Source: Neocallimastix lanati (nom. inval.) (taxonomy: Eukaryota; Neocallimastigomycota; Neocallimastigomycetes; Neocallimastigales; Neocallimastigaceae). Taken from it: DNA of 64,000 nucleotides. Within the stretch, counting starts at the first letter, position 1. The number at the start of each line of letters is the position of its first letter. Positions 1 to 11,355 of the stretch are shown here, in pieces. The DNA is taken from positions 516,001 to 580,000 of the forward strand of contig JACVTC010000017.1 of NCBI GenBank assembly GCA_016946835.1, in the 5' to 3' direction. Made by a program: the position numbers and the translations under genes. Below the pieces are notes generated by a model that had not been told where the DNA came from, searched no databases, and saw only the letters and a program-made list of their open reading frames with translations.

Positions 1-1764
1 ATTAATAAATATAAAATAATAATTAATAAATATAAAAAATTTCATAATAATAATAATAATAATAAATTTCATAATAATAAAATAATAATTAATAATTAAT
101 AAATATTAAAAAAAAAAAAAATAGCTACCGTTATATATTACAATTGTCCATTCATTTTATTTATTATATTGTGATGAATAAAATTTATATTAATGTTAAT
201 ATTAGATCATTAAATGATGATAAATTCAAAATTTTATTTTTATATTAAAATGTTTGAAGTTATTATAAATTTATTATCATTTTATTATTTTACTTCTGTG
301 TAATATAGAAAATAATTAAATAAATAATATAATTAAATAGATAAATAAAATAAATAAATAAAATAAATAAATAAATAAATATTATTTTAATATTTTATTT
401 ATTTTATTTTTTTCTTTAATTTAAAAAAAATTTATTTTCTTAATTTATTAAGAATAGAAATAGTAATACAATAAATGAATTAAAATCATAATAAATAAAT
501 AATACAATACAATTTAAATGATTTATTAATTAATGAAATATTACAGAATACATTAATGTATTTATTTAATATAATAATACAATATATGTATACATGAAAA
601 TATAATTTATAAATAAATATAATATATAAATACATATAAATATAAATATAATATATAATATATCAAAAATTATTTTGTGAATTAACTCAAATATAATTAA
701 AAAAAATTATAAAAAATTAAAAAATGAAAATTAAATTTAAAGAAAGTTGAAAAAATAGTAATAATAAAAATAATAAAAAAATAAAATGAATTATAAATAT
801 TAAATTAAGACATTTATTCAAATAATATATTTTGTGTAGCTTCAAACTTAAGAAAATAATTAAACATGATATTAATTGTCAAATTGAAGAATTTATACGT
901 TATATAAACATATATATAATATTGTTATATAAATATTAATTATATTAAATAATAAATAATAAATAAATAAATAATAGTTTTAAATTTTACTAATAATTAA
1001 TAATTAATAAACAATAATAAATAATCATTAAATATTATATAATTATCAAAAAATAATAAATAATTATTAAATATTATATAATTATTAAAAAATAATAAAA
1101 AACACTTTTAATACTAAATAATAAAAAGTTAAAATTTAAATAATATTATAATTATAAATATTTTAATATTTAATGTTCTAAAAATAATTTCAATGAAAGT
1201 TTATAAAATTAAGTAATATTAAATAAAATTGAAAGTTATAATAAATATTTTTAAATTTTAAAATAATTTTGTTTTTTTAAATAATATAAAGAATATTACA
1301 GAATATTAAATAATTATAATAATATTATTAATTAATATCAAATTGAGATTATAGTTTGATAATATTTTTATTTTTTATATATAATATTGAAATAATAATT
1401 AATAATTCAATACTTTTTTTTGTAATGTTTGATGTAGTATAATGCAGTTCGGAAAAGTTGTATTTCATAAAATTTTAATAAATAGATAAATAAATAATAA
1501 AATAAATAAATAATATATTTGTTATGAAAATAATAAATTTATAATATATAAGTAAATTAATTATAAATAATTAAATAGATATTTTTTATTTTATAATATT
1601 TTTATTTACTGGAAAAAAAATAATAATAATAATAACTAATAATTTTTAGAAGTATTTTTCTTTTAAGTGATTATTGAATTAATAATAAAAATAATAATTA
1701 TCATAATAAAATTTAATAATAATAATAAATACTAATTATTTATTAATTGAATATTTAAATATTT

Positions 1765-1840
1765 AAATATTAAAATGAAATAAATTTACAAAGGATTTTT
1801 ATAAATATTAAAATGAAATAAATTTACAAAGGATTTTTAT
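1765..1840. repeat. Perfect 38-bp tandem duplication
   Basis: The 38-bp unit at 1765-1802 is repeated without change at 1803-1840. It lies in non-coding DNA and looks like a recent slippage or local duplication. Confidence 0.85.
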
Positions 1841-2320
1841 ATAACTACATATTAAAAAAACTTTTTTTACTAGATTATTTATAAATATTTATTAATAGTT
1901 ATTACATATTAAAATATTTTTTATTAAAGTTTAAGATTTTATAAAATACTGCTCAAGATATTTAAATATTATTTTTTAATTTTATATCTTTCGTTATTAT
2001 CTTTTACAACTTTTAAATTATTAATATTTATTTATATATATATTAAAATATTTTAAAATATTTTATCACACATTTTATAATTTAAATATATATAAAAACT
2101 AATAATAATTTTATTTCTTAATGATTATTAAATTATTATTCTTAATTATACCTATTTTTTGAGAATGTTTTCATAATCATAAAAATATTTTATTATTTTT
2201 ACTCTAAAATTTTATTAAATTTAGTTATTATTTATTATTATTTATTATTTAATTAATTAATTATTTTTACTTATTTATTTTTTTTACTTATTTTTTATTT
2301 ATTTATTTTTATTATTATTT

Positions 2321-2494
2321 ATCGTTTATTACTACACTATTTATTATTTATTATATTTTTTTATGAATTATTATAATTATTGTTATAATGTAAAATAAAC
2401 AATAATTATCGTCTATTACTATACTATTTATTATGTATTATATTTTTTTATGAATTATAATAATTATTGTTATAAAGAAAAATAAACAATAAGT
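2321..2494. repeat. 87-bp imperfect tandem duplication
   Basis: Two adjacent units, 2321-2407 and 2408-2494, share their order of motifs (ATCGTYTATTACTAYACTAT at the start, a TTTTTTTATGAATTAT block, then AATAAACAATAA) with a few substitutions and small indels. Non-coding. Confidence 0.75.
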
Positions 2495-2875
2495 TTAATT
2501 ATTATTTATTATGTGTTATTATTAATATCATCTTTATTTATTATTACTTCGTATATGTACTATTACTATTATTATTACTATTTCTGGAATTATTAGTATT
2601 TATAGTTAACATTCAGATAAAAATAAAAACTACTAGAAAATAAATATATTATTTTTTTATTAATATGATATCTTTCTATGATGACTGACCATTACGATGT
2701 CCTATCTTTAAATAGCCTACATACATAATAGGGTTATAAAATTTTATTACTTTTTATACTTTTTAAATAAATAAATAATTAAAAAAAAAAAAAATTGAAT
2801 AACTATTATTCATTTATTCAAATAAATAATAAATAGTTGAATGATTATTTCATTTATTTATTTCATTATTATTAA

Positions 2876-3240
2876 GGTCTTACTGCATTTTCAGCGTTGA
2901 CGCTCCTGGTTAGTTTGTGGTTTTACTGTCGGAATAGTAACCCTTGTCGAGTACTATTTACACACTCATTATTCATAAAATTACTTAAATTAATACGATT
3001 TTCATCAATTGAAAAATATTCACTACATTATTAGTAAACGATGCTATTATCTTATTAAAATTCCTATTTTCTCTATCACTAATACACTCTATTATTAACA
3101 ATTTTATTTCTACTTGTAATTATTATTAATATGATATAGTTCGTTACTACTATCAGAATTTATACTTGATTTTATATTATTCATATCTGTGATAACAGTG
3201 TTTACACATTACTATTTGATATTAAACTAATATTTAGAAA
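2876..3240 (-). mobile_element. LINE 3'-end remnant, copy 1 (internally deleted)
   Basis: The minus strand of this stretch matches the minus strand of 48590-49120 over most of its length: the shared block containing AGCGTTGACGCTCCTG, the block with TTTACACACTCATTATTCA, and the block with ATCTGTGA. Relative to that copy it lacks roughly 190 bases between the last two blocks and joins directly at GTACTCGAC. Its reading frame is destroyed by stops and shifts. Calling it a non-LTR retrotransposon tail rests on the zinc-knuckle evidence in the two better copies (20660-21800 and 48480-49275). Confidence 0.6.
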
Positions 3241-3249
3241 TTTATTAAA

Positions 3250-4347
3250 AAAAAATTTTTTTTTTTTTTTTTTTTCATATAGAACTTCAATATCCTTAAA
3301 ATATTTCATTCGAAATTCACTTTTATATGAAAAATATAACAAAATATAAACATCGTTTATAGGAAAGTATAACAAAAATATAATAGATACCTAATTAAAA
3401 CATTAAACTATTAAAAAAAAAAAAAAAAAAAAGGGTGTATTACTTTTAATAGCTTTACTTAATACTTTTCTTTGTAAATTAAAAAATGAATATACTTTTC
3501 ACAACTTTATTTAATAATTTATGGCTTTATTTAATAATTATTAATCAATTTATTTATTTTAAAAGTTCTTTTTTAAATAAAAAAAAAAAAAAAAAAAAAA
3601 TTTTTTTTATTAACATAAATTAGAATAATAATTAAAAAAAAAAAAAAAATTACATATTTTAAACGTATATTAAAATCTATTGATTTAATCTAATTAATAA
3701 GATTTTTGCTTTTTATTATTGATTTTTATAATATATTAACTTTCTTTTCATGATTTCTTTGTTATTTTCTAAACATTTACATTTAAACATTACATTGAAT
3801 AAGTTAAGCCTAATACTACATTAACATGATTAAAAAATAAAAAGAAAAAAATTGATTTATTACGAACTTAAATAAGATAAATACTATCTAAAAATTATAT
3901 CATTTTCATTATAATATTTATCTTATTTTAGTTTTAAGTTAGTTTTAATAATAAATTAATTTCTTTTTAATTATTTTATGTCATGCTATCAATATAAAAT
4001 TTTAACATAAAAAAAGCTTGATTTGAATCTTAAATTATAAATATTCATATCATTTTTTCAAAATGAATATTTTATATTAAAATTTTATATTTTACCAGGC
4101 AATTCCTTATATTTTTTAAGATAGACTTTTTTAATCTATATAATATATATAAAATATATATATAATCTATTAGAATTTTACTTATTACGTTTATTAGAAA
4201 TAATTATGATTCCAATTTAAATATTCAATTATTTATAACTTACCAATAATTTAATTTGGATATTATATTGTTAATCGATTTATAAATTTTATCTTTTAAT
4301 CTTTTAATTTGTATTAACTTTTGATGGTTATCTTTTATAATGGATAT
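3250..4347. other. AT-rich spacer, no gene seen
   Basis: Homopolymer-rich DNA downstream of the 4348-5688 gene. No coding region, RNA gene or clear repeat was recognised. Confidence 0.65.
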
Positions 4348-5688
4348 TTAATTATTTTTATACTGAAATAATATTATGTCATATAATGTTTTTAATTTTA
4401 TTGTCTTAAGTTTTTTGTTACTCTTTTGATTTAAGTTACTTAAAATTTTTCTATTATTTTGGATATCTCTTAAAAGACTTATAATAATATTATTTATTTC
4501 ATTTAAACCTACTTGATTTACAGAAATATTTCTAATTTCTATAATATTACCTTCTAATTCTTTTAATAAATCTAATAAATCATTCACTGGTGAATTCAAA
4601 TGTATTTTTTGTTGATTTATTAAAAAATCTATTAAACTTCTGTCTATATTACAAAAATCGAAACATCTTATAAGATTTATCATAGGGGAACTTTTATCTA
4701 TTAATAATTGATGTCTTAAAACTCTTACACTATCTTTGATATTTTGATAATTATCATTATTTTTTAGAACGTTTATAATATTTTCCATAGAAGGGCTTAA
4801 ATCTACCAATTGATTTAGTAATATACTATGTTCTTCATCGTCAGCAGATGCATCATCATTTCTAATGATTCTTTCATTATCATTATTTTTAATAAAAAAA
4901 AGGATTCCAAAATGATATTCGTTCCTAATTTCATATTCATTTGTTTCGTTATTTCTATTAAACATTGAATAGAAACAATATGAAAAAAGGTTTTCACTTC
5001 CCATCATCATATACATCATATTCCTTTTCATATAAGAATTTTCAATATCCTTCAAGAATCGTTTATATGTAATAAGCATGAATGGTTCACTTATTATTCT
5101 ACCATCGTTCTGAATGATGTGATATACCCAGTACTTATGGCCGCCTGTATTTAGAGTAATATTTGCATGGCCATTACTTACATTAATTTTATCAATAGTA
5201 GTAACGCCTCCGAAACCATACAAACCCCTTTCTGATATAAAATCAACAAGGCACTTTCTTATATCAGATATATTCTCGGTAGAACTACTAAATATTCCTA
5301 TGCCTATTAAATAGACATCTTGAGCCCTTCCATTATTATTTTGAATGTTAATATCTATTTTCCTACTTCCACAACTTTTTTTTTCTTTATACGGTATTTT
5401 CTTTATTATACTTTGATAATTCAAAGTTTCTCTTGGATTGTCCCTTACCGTAAGAACATCAAATAACTCGGGAAATACTTCTAAATAATCCGTATAAGTA
5501 TGCGTATCACCTTTACTTCTAAATTTCTGTACTTTACAACAAGCTTTTATTGCAGGCGTTGATGTACCAATAATTGTGTGATTATCATCTATATTAAAAT
5601 TTGGGTTATTACCATTTTGAAGTAATTCACCTATTCTATAATAATCTAATAAAGAAGGAAGAAATTTATCTAATAAATTATTATTCAT
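4348..5688 (-). CDS. Unrecognised intronless protein, 446 aa
   Basis: A single uninterrupted reading frame from ATG at 5688 to TAA at 4350-4348. Its base composition is clearly richer in G+C than its flanks, which supports a real gene. I do not recognise the family. The N-terminal two thirds mixes hydrophobic and glycine-containing stretches (for example GIGIFSSSTEN near residue 130 and GGVTTID near 160, suggesting a folded beta-rich domain). A methionine-rich patch (RNMMYMMMGSEN) lies near residue 225, an acidic patch (DDASADDEEHS) near 285, and the last 150 residues look alpha-helical and Asn/Leu-rich with a basic tail. There is no signal peptide or obvious membrane segment. Its upstream region carries a 107-bp tandem duplication. 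It could be a lineage-restricted gut-fungal protein or a transferred gene; the sequence does not decide. Confidence 0.7.
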   Translation of the reverse strand: MNNNLLDKFLPSLLDYYRIGELLQNGNNPNFNIDDNHTIIGTSTPAIKACCKVQKFRSKGDTHTYTDYLEVFPELFDVLTVRDNPRETLNYQSIIKKIPYKEKKSCGSRKIDINIQNNNGRAQDVYLIGIGIFSSSTENISDIRKCLVDFISERGLYGFGGVTTIDKINVSNGHANITLNTGGHKYWVYHIIQNDGRIISEPFMLITYKRFLKDIENSYMKRNMMYMMMGSENLFSYCFYSMFNRNNETNEYEIRNEYHFGILFFIKNNDNERIIRNDDASADDEEHSILLNQLVDLSPSMENIINVLKNNDNYQNIKDSVRVLRHQLLIDKSSPMINLIRCFDFCNIDRSLIDFLINQQKIHLNSPVNDLLDLLKELEGNIIEIRNISVNQVGLNEINNIIISLLRDIQNNRKILSNLNQKSNKKLKTIKLKTLYDIILFQYKNN

Positions 5689-5703
5689 TTTTCTTTTACT
5701 TAT

Positions 5704-5913
5704 TTACTTTTATTATAATAAATATATATTTTTATTTATAACAGATTTTAATTAATTAAAATAATTAAGTTTTTTTTCACGATTGAAATATAAAATATGA
5801 ATATTTTAATTTACTTTTATTATAATATATATATATATCTATTTATAAAAGATTTTAAATAATTAAAACAATTAACTTTTTTTAATGATTGAAAAATAAA
5901 ATATGAATATTTT
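5704..5913. repeat. 107-bp tandem duplication upstream of the 446-aa gene
   Basis: Two diverged units, about 5704-5808 and 5811-5913, share TTACTTTTATTATAATA at one end and AAAATATGAATATTTT at the other. They begin about 15 bases upstream of the ATG at 5688, so they occupy the presumed promoter/5' UTR of the minus-strand gene. Confidence 0.75.
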
Positions 5914-6749
5914 AAAGAGGTAAAAAAGATATGCTTTTATATTAACTTATTTATTATATATAAATAAGTAAATATATTTTTTTATATTATTTTAATATGT
6001 TATGTAATAAAATTTAATTTTAATTTAATATATTAAAATATTTTTTAATCAATTAAAATTTTATTATAACTTTATTATTTTATTTAATACACAATAATAA
6101 GTATTATCAACCAATAAAATTTACAAAATAATAAATAAATAATTAAATATATTATATTATATATTATATATTAAAATATACTTTCATTAAACATTGTATA
6201 AAATAAAGGAGTAAATTAAATTTTTATAGTAATAATTTATCAAAGCAAAAAAAAAAAAATACTCATTTGTCAGTTATATTATGATGATTTAAAATAAAAT
6301 AAAATAAAATAAAATAAAATAAAAATTATTTATTATTATTGCCTTCTTTTATCTTAATCTTATAATATTTTATTTATATTTATATATACATGTAAAATTT
6401 CAATTTAAAATATTACCCACTATTAATAATTATATAAAAATTTGATTATATCCATTCAATGAACCTTTTTCTCAATATATTAAAAAAAAAAAAAAAAGAT
6501 ATTAATAAATTAGAATTATTTCATTCATTATTTCATTTCTATGACCTAAAGATATTATTGAAACTTTTATTCCAAGTTGAAACTGCAACAATATAAATAA
6601 GAATAATTATAATATATAAAAGTATATTCATAATAATAATATTATATATACGACCTATATATAAAATAAATAAAAATAAATAGAATAAAATAAATAGAAT
6701 ACAATATATTAATTTTTTTTTTTTTTTTTTTAATATTTTATTTAATTTC
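5914..6749. other. AT-rich spacer, no gene seen
   Basis: Low-complexity spacer between the 446-aa gene and the first LTR. Includes a short (AAAAT)n run near 6290-6322. Nothing coding was recognised. Confidence 0.65.
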
Positions 6750-6948
6750 TGTTACAAATCAGGAATTTATAGTTTATAATTATTTGATTTATTTAATATA
6801 TTTTATTTTTTATAATAAAAGAAAAAAGAGTAAAAAATTTTTAAATAGTTCCTAGTTTCAAATTTTTTTTTTTTTATATTAATACATTATATTTTGTATA
6901 TTATAACAATTACATTACATTACATTACGTATTTCACATATTCCAATA
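6750..6948 (-). mobile_element. Copia-type LTR remnant A
   Basis: Starts TGTTACAAATCAGGAATTTA and ends just before a pyrimidine tract (TCCCTCCTT) that, on the minus strand, is the purine-rich polypurine tract expected beside a 3' LTR. It aligns with the LTRs at 7785-7944 and 9298-9471 through the CAGGAATTTATRGTTTATAATTA block and the CACATATTC end. It is the most diverged of the three. Confidence 0.6.
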
Positions 6949-7400
6949 TCCCTCCTTAAATTTAAATTATTCTGAAAGAATAATTTGGTTTACTGATGAA
7001 TATGGACATATTATTTCTTTTTTATTATTATCAATGTCTAAACTTTTATTATCATTAATAAAATTATTTTCTATTAATAATTATATATACACTTACATAT
7101 ATTATCACTAAATTATTTTTAAATTTATTACTCACACTTTACAAAATACTATTGCGTTTTTATAGATAAAACTGTTAAATGTTTATTATATTTAGTTTTT
7201 ATGGATAAAGCTTTTAAAACCTTCAAATTTGAGTAATTAAGGAATGAAAACTCATTATGGATTACACCTTCCTTTTATCTGTTATATATCTCTTGGGTAT
7301 TACGTCATTTAAATATTGATAAATGTGTTTAATATCATTTAAACTTCAGAAGAAAATAAATAAAAAAAACAAAAAAATTAAAAATTATAAAAATTTAAAA
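6949..7400 (-). mobile_element. Decayed internal region next to LTR A
   Basis: Immediately after the pyrimidine tract the sequence matches the region following LTR B (GGTTTACTGRTGAATAT motif). Weaker similarity continues through an ATTACAC..GGGTATTACGTCATT stretch that resembles 8290-8360. No open frame remains. Confidence 0.45.
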
Positions 7401-7729
7401 AAAAAAAATTATTTTTTTATCTTATTCTTATTATTATTAGTAATTATTATTATAAATTCATGGCTAATTTTTAAAATTTTGATAAAAAAAAAGTAATAGT
7501 AATAATATTATAAGAATTATTTATTATTTTTATATGATTATTTTATATAAAAAATTTTTTATAAAATATATAATTATAAAAAATAAAAAAAAAAAAAAAA
7601 AAACATATTTTCTTTTATATTATATATATATTATAATTCATTATTTATCATATTTATATTAAATATTTTTTAAAAAAATTTTTTTCAATTTATAATTCTT
7701 TTTATATATAGGTATATTGTTATAGTTTC

Positions 7730-7762
<33 letters not shown>

Positions 7763-7784
7763 TTTTCTTTAATATTATTAATAG

Positions 7785-7944
7785 TGTTAAGAGTCAGGAA
7801 TTTATGGTTTATAATTATGTCAATTTTATTAATATATTTTATGATAAAGAGTTACTAGCACCTAATTATTCTAAATTAGATGTTTTTATGTTAATGCATT
7901 AATATATTTCAATATATTTTTCATACATTTCATATATTCTAACA
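7785..7944 (-). mobile_element. Copia-type 3' LTR B
   Basis: A 160-bp LTR with matching inverted termini: TGTTA at one end and TAACA at the other. On the minus strand it reads TGTTAGAATATATGAAATG ... CCTGACTCTTAACA and is preceded by AAGGGGGAG, a classic polypurine tract. That places it as the 3' LTR of a minus-strand element whose interior lies at higher coordinates. Confidence 0.75.
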
Positions 7945-9189
7945 CTCCCCCTTAAACCTAGTTATTCTATAATGAATAAATTGGTTTACTGGTGAATATA
8001 GGAATATAAAATTATCCTATTTTATAATATTAATTTGATATTATTAGTCCATTATTTATTTCTATTCTAAATTAACCTTCAATTTTACATGAATAAAATA
8101 TTTTTACAATATATTAATTCTTTAATATAGCTTAAATATTCCTAAAATAATTTCTTAAATATATTTTAAAAAATCTAATAATTTCCCCCAAAAACTAAAT
8201 ATTTAATATTATTACACCATTAATATTAGATGTATCTAAAATATCTCTTATCATTTATGGTTTATATATAACCATTTATATGATGGAAACCTTTCTTTTA
8301 AAGGGTGATATTATGCCATCTTAATTTGGGTGAATACCTCTTATATATTGGGTTTCACATCACTTTCAATTATAATCCGCTTTATGAATTAGCACTAACT
8401 TTTATATATTTTCGCTTTGTAGTTTTAGCGATAACTATTAAAATAAATTGTTAACTATATATCGGTGGACTTGATAAATCATAATCTTGTGGTATTAAAA
8501 TTGATTGCATTTATAATTAATTATATTATTCTAGTCATTTAAACATAGTAGTAAATAATAATAAATAATAATAAATTGTTTCATAATTAATTAAGATTCA
8601 ATATTTCAGTTAATTTTTTCTTGAAGGTTAACTTTTGTTAATTTTCACTATTAAACTATTTTATTCATTTCCGTGATAAATATTATTTTATATAATCAGC
8701 ATAAAAAATCAGTTAAGCAACTTTCCTTTAATATTTTTAAGTTCTTTATTTTGAGTTCTTTATTTTATTTTGTCTACTTCCCCCTAAAATCCAAATTTCT
8801 AAAAGGATTTTATATATTTGGATTTTCTCATCATTAAAATATTAATGATAAAAGTTTAATGATTATAACTTTAAAATACTTTGTATTCAATAAGTATAAT
8901 TTGTAGATGAATAAGCATCATCCATATGTATATAACTCATGATTATATTTATTATTTTATTATACCTTTATTCCTTCATGTATAGATATATTGTATTACT
9001 AATAGCCAAAAGTTTATTTGTTAAAATATCAAATTATAATTTCAATTAGGAGTCTCTAGTATCAATATATATAATCTTCTTTTATATATGTTTCTTCAAT
9101 TTTGCAATCTTTATCATTTTGATCAGTTTCATTAGTCTTACCTCAATTGACATAATGAGCAGTTTTTATCATGATTTAAAATTTAATTT

Positions 9190-9225
<36 letters not shown>

Positions 9226-9297
9226 ACATAATATTGTTTCCGGTCAACGATTCTTTTGCTAAGAATCTTTTTTAGAGTCAGATGAGACTCTTAATCT
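7945..9297 (-). mobile_element. Decayed interior of an LTR retrotransposon
   Basis: About 1.35 kb between LTR B and LTR C, far too short for an intact Copia element and without a usable reading frame. Two more G-rich, polypurine-like tracts on the minus strand (near 8186-8192 and 8779-8787) suggest several element fragments are merged here. The part at 8635-8830 also matches 63750-64000, evidence for a second LTR family. A poly(T) of about 34 bases sits at 9190-9224. Confidence 0.5.
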
Positions 9298-9471
9298 CTA
9301 AAGAGTCAGGAATTTATGGTTAATAATTATGTCAATTGTATTAATACATTTTATGATAAAAAATTATTAAATGCTTTTATATTTATATATTGTAGCTTAT
9401 ATATTACTTATATTACAATATGTTTCATTACATTTGAGGCTTATATTTCATACATTTCACATATTCTAACT
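9298..9471 (-). mobile_element. Copia-type 5' LTR C
   Basis: Matches LTR B across AAGAGTCAGGAATTTATGGT, the AATTATGTCAAT block and the CATACATTTCACATATTCTAAC end. Its inner terminus is degraded (CTCTAAAGAG instead of TGTTAAGAG). With LTR B it brackets the element remnant. Confidence 0.6.
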
Positions 9472-9472
9472 A

Positions 9473-9473
<1 letters not shown>

Positions 9474-9522
<49 letters not shown>

Positions 9523-9523
9523 G
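9474..9523. repeat. (ATT)n microsatellite
   Basis: About 16 uninterrupted ATT units; their end forms the left target-site duplication of the adjacent retroposon. Confidence 0.9.
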
Positions 9524-9525
9524 TT

Positions 9526-9951
9526 CCTGGTTCGACCCCGCCCTATACCTGTAACGTTTTTTCCACTGGTTTTTCATTATTAGGTGGATAGGGTTTCAGG
9601 TAAGTATTATAACCATTTGATACCCCTATATCTCTAATTCAACTTTCATCGATTTACACTTCTTGCAGGCCTGAGAGGGTTGAGTGTGTATGGCAAGTTT
9701 CTTAAGAGAAGATACGAAATATATGGTGACATATGAAGAATTTAATTATCCTTACTTTTCAAGACCCAATTGTAAGATTATCGTACAATGACAAGCAGTA
9801 ATAATACTTGGGTAAGGAACGCCAATGCAGAGAAACTGTAAGGCATTCCAGCAGGGACAGTACCACCTACTAAGTAGAAAGTTAGATAAGGGCTCCAGTA
9901 ATAAACCATTGTGTGTCTACGGATGTGCAGCTAGGGAGAAATCCTGCTACG

Positions 9952-9994
<43 letters not shown>
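9526..9994 (+). mobile_element. Retroposon E1 with poly(A) tail and 24-bp target-site duplication
   Basis: A GC-richer block of about 430 bp ending in roughly 37 A residues. The 24 bases just before it (9502-9525, an ATT run ending TTAGTT) recur exactly after the poly(A) at 9995-10018, the mark of target-primed reverse transcription. It begins CCTGGTTCGACCCCGCCC, which includes a match to the tRNA-type RNA polymerase III B box (GTTCGANNCC). It also contains an intron-like GTAAGTATT...CTTCTTGCAG segment (9600-9668) and several stable stems, for example AGCTAGG/CCTGCT near 9930-9950. It has no protein-coding frame. A diverged relative lies at 54541-55135. The class is uncertain: SINE-like, or the 5'-truncated end of a larger element. 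Confidence 0.65.
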
Positions 9995-10017
<23 letters not shown>

Positions 10018-10018
10018 T

Positions 10019-11307
10019 ACTGATAAAATTGGATGCATACATTGATATAAATTTAATAATTTACAAAAATGGAAATTTATCTTATCATGGACTTTAATGA
10101 AACTTCCATGATTTAGAAAATTTATTAATAAGAATTTATAAATATAACAATAGTACTTTTGAATTCTAGCTAAATGATTAAAGATTTGGGACGAAATTAT
10201 TATTGTTTTTTTTTTTTTTTTAATTTGGCTCACATAGGCTATCTAACTTACTTGGGTTTTAATTTTTAGAAAATATATTGGTGTTATTAAAGTTACAATG
10301 AAAAAACAATAATAAATAATGATATATAATACAAAATAAATTAAATAATAATTAATATTAATAAATAATAGTTAATAAATAATAAATAATAAATAATAAG
10401 AAAATAATTAAGGAATAGTAAAACAAAATAAATAATTAATAGTAACAATGTTATGGTTTAAATAACTCATTTTATTATAAACTTTAAAAAAAAGATATGT
10501 AATATATATAATAATTATATAATAATTAATAATTAATACTAAATAATAAATAATTGAATAATAAATAATACTGGAATAATTGAATAATAAAATGTAGTAA
10601 ATAATTAATAGAAGAAATATTACAGTTTAATTCATTCTTTTATTTATTTGAAAACTGAAAAATAAATGATTAAAAGTTTTTGTTTTATACATATATGATT
10701 TTTATATTTAATAGCATATATATATGAACTTTTTGTATTTAAATAATATAAAAATATAATATAATTATTAATCATTCATATTTATATTTATTTTATTAAA
10801 TATTTTTACAATAGAAAAAAAATAATACTAATAATAATAATAATAATAAAAATAATTAGTAATAATTTTTTTTTTCTGGGCATTATTTATATATAATCTT
10901 AGCCATGAAAAGAAATCTTAAGCCCTTATTATAAAAAAAATTTGTTACATAAATTTATTTTTGATGGTGACTCAAAACCATTGGATATATTAAATTAAAT
11001 TAATTACACATTAAATATTGGGATATTGTTAATTTTTTTTTTTTTTTTTTTTTTGATATCAAAAAAAAAATAATTATACTGAAAATCATAAAATTAACGA
11101 ATTAATAAAAAAAAAGTTATATATAATACATGTATTACAATTAATAATAAAAAAATATTTATGTATATTTTTTCCATTTCATTTTATTATTTAATTACTA
11201 TATAATTACTAATAAATATTAAATAAATTAAAAAAAATAATAAAATTAATAAATATGCAATAAAGAAGTAAAATCTAAATTATTCGAAGTATTAATTAAT
11301 TTTAATA

Positions 11308-11355
<48 letters not shown>

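Larger units (their letters stand above)
1..2870. other. AT-rich spacer, no gene seen
   Basis: No credible coding region in either strand. The stretch is almost pure A/T with poly(A)/poly(T) tracts. It contains two small tandem duplications listed separately (1765-1840 and 2321-2494). A slightly less AT-biased patch near 2640-2760 has no recognisable content. Confidence 0.7.

Noticed and set aside
2680-2700. C/D-box snoRNA from ATGATGACTGA
   Set aside because: The C-like and D-like motifs overlap instead of lying about 60-80 bases apart, and no terminal stem is seen.
9526-9545. A tRNA gene suggested by GGTTCGACCCC
   Set aside because: No acceptor, D or anticodon arms precede it; the upstream sequence is an (ATT)n tract. 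At most a B box of a retroposon.
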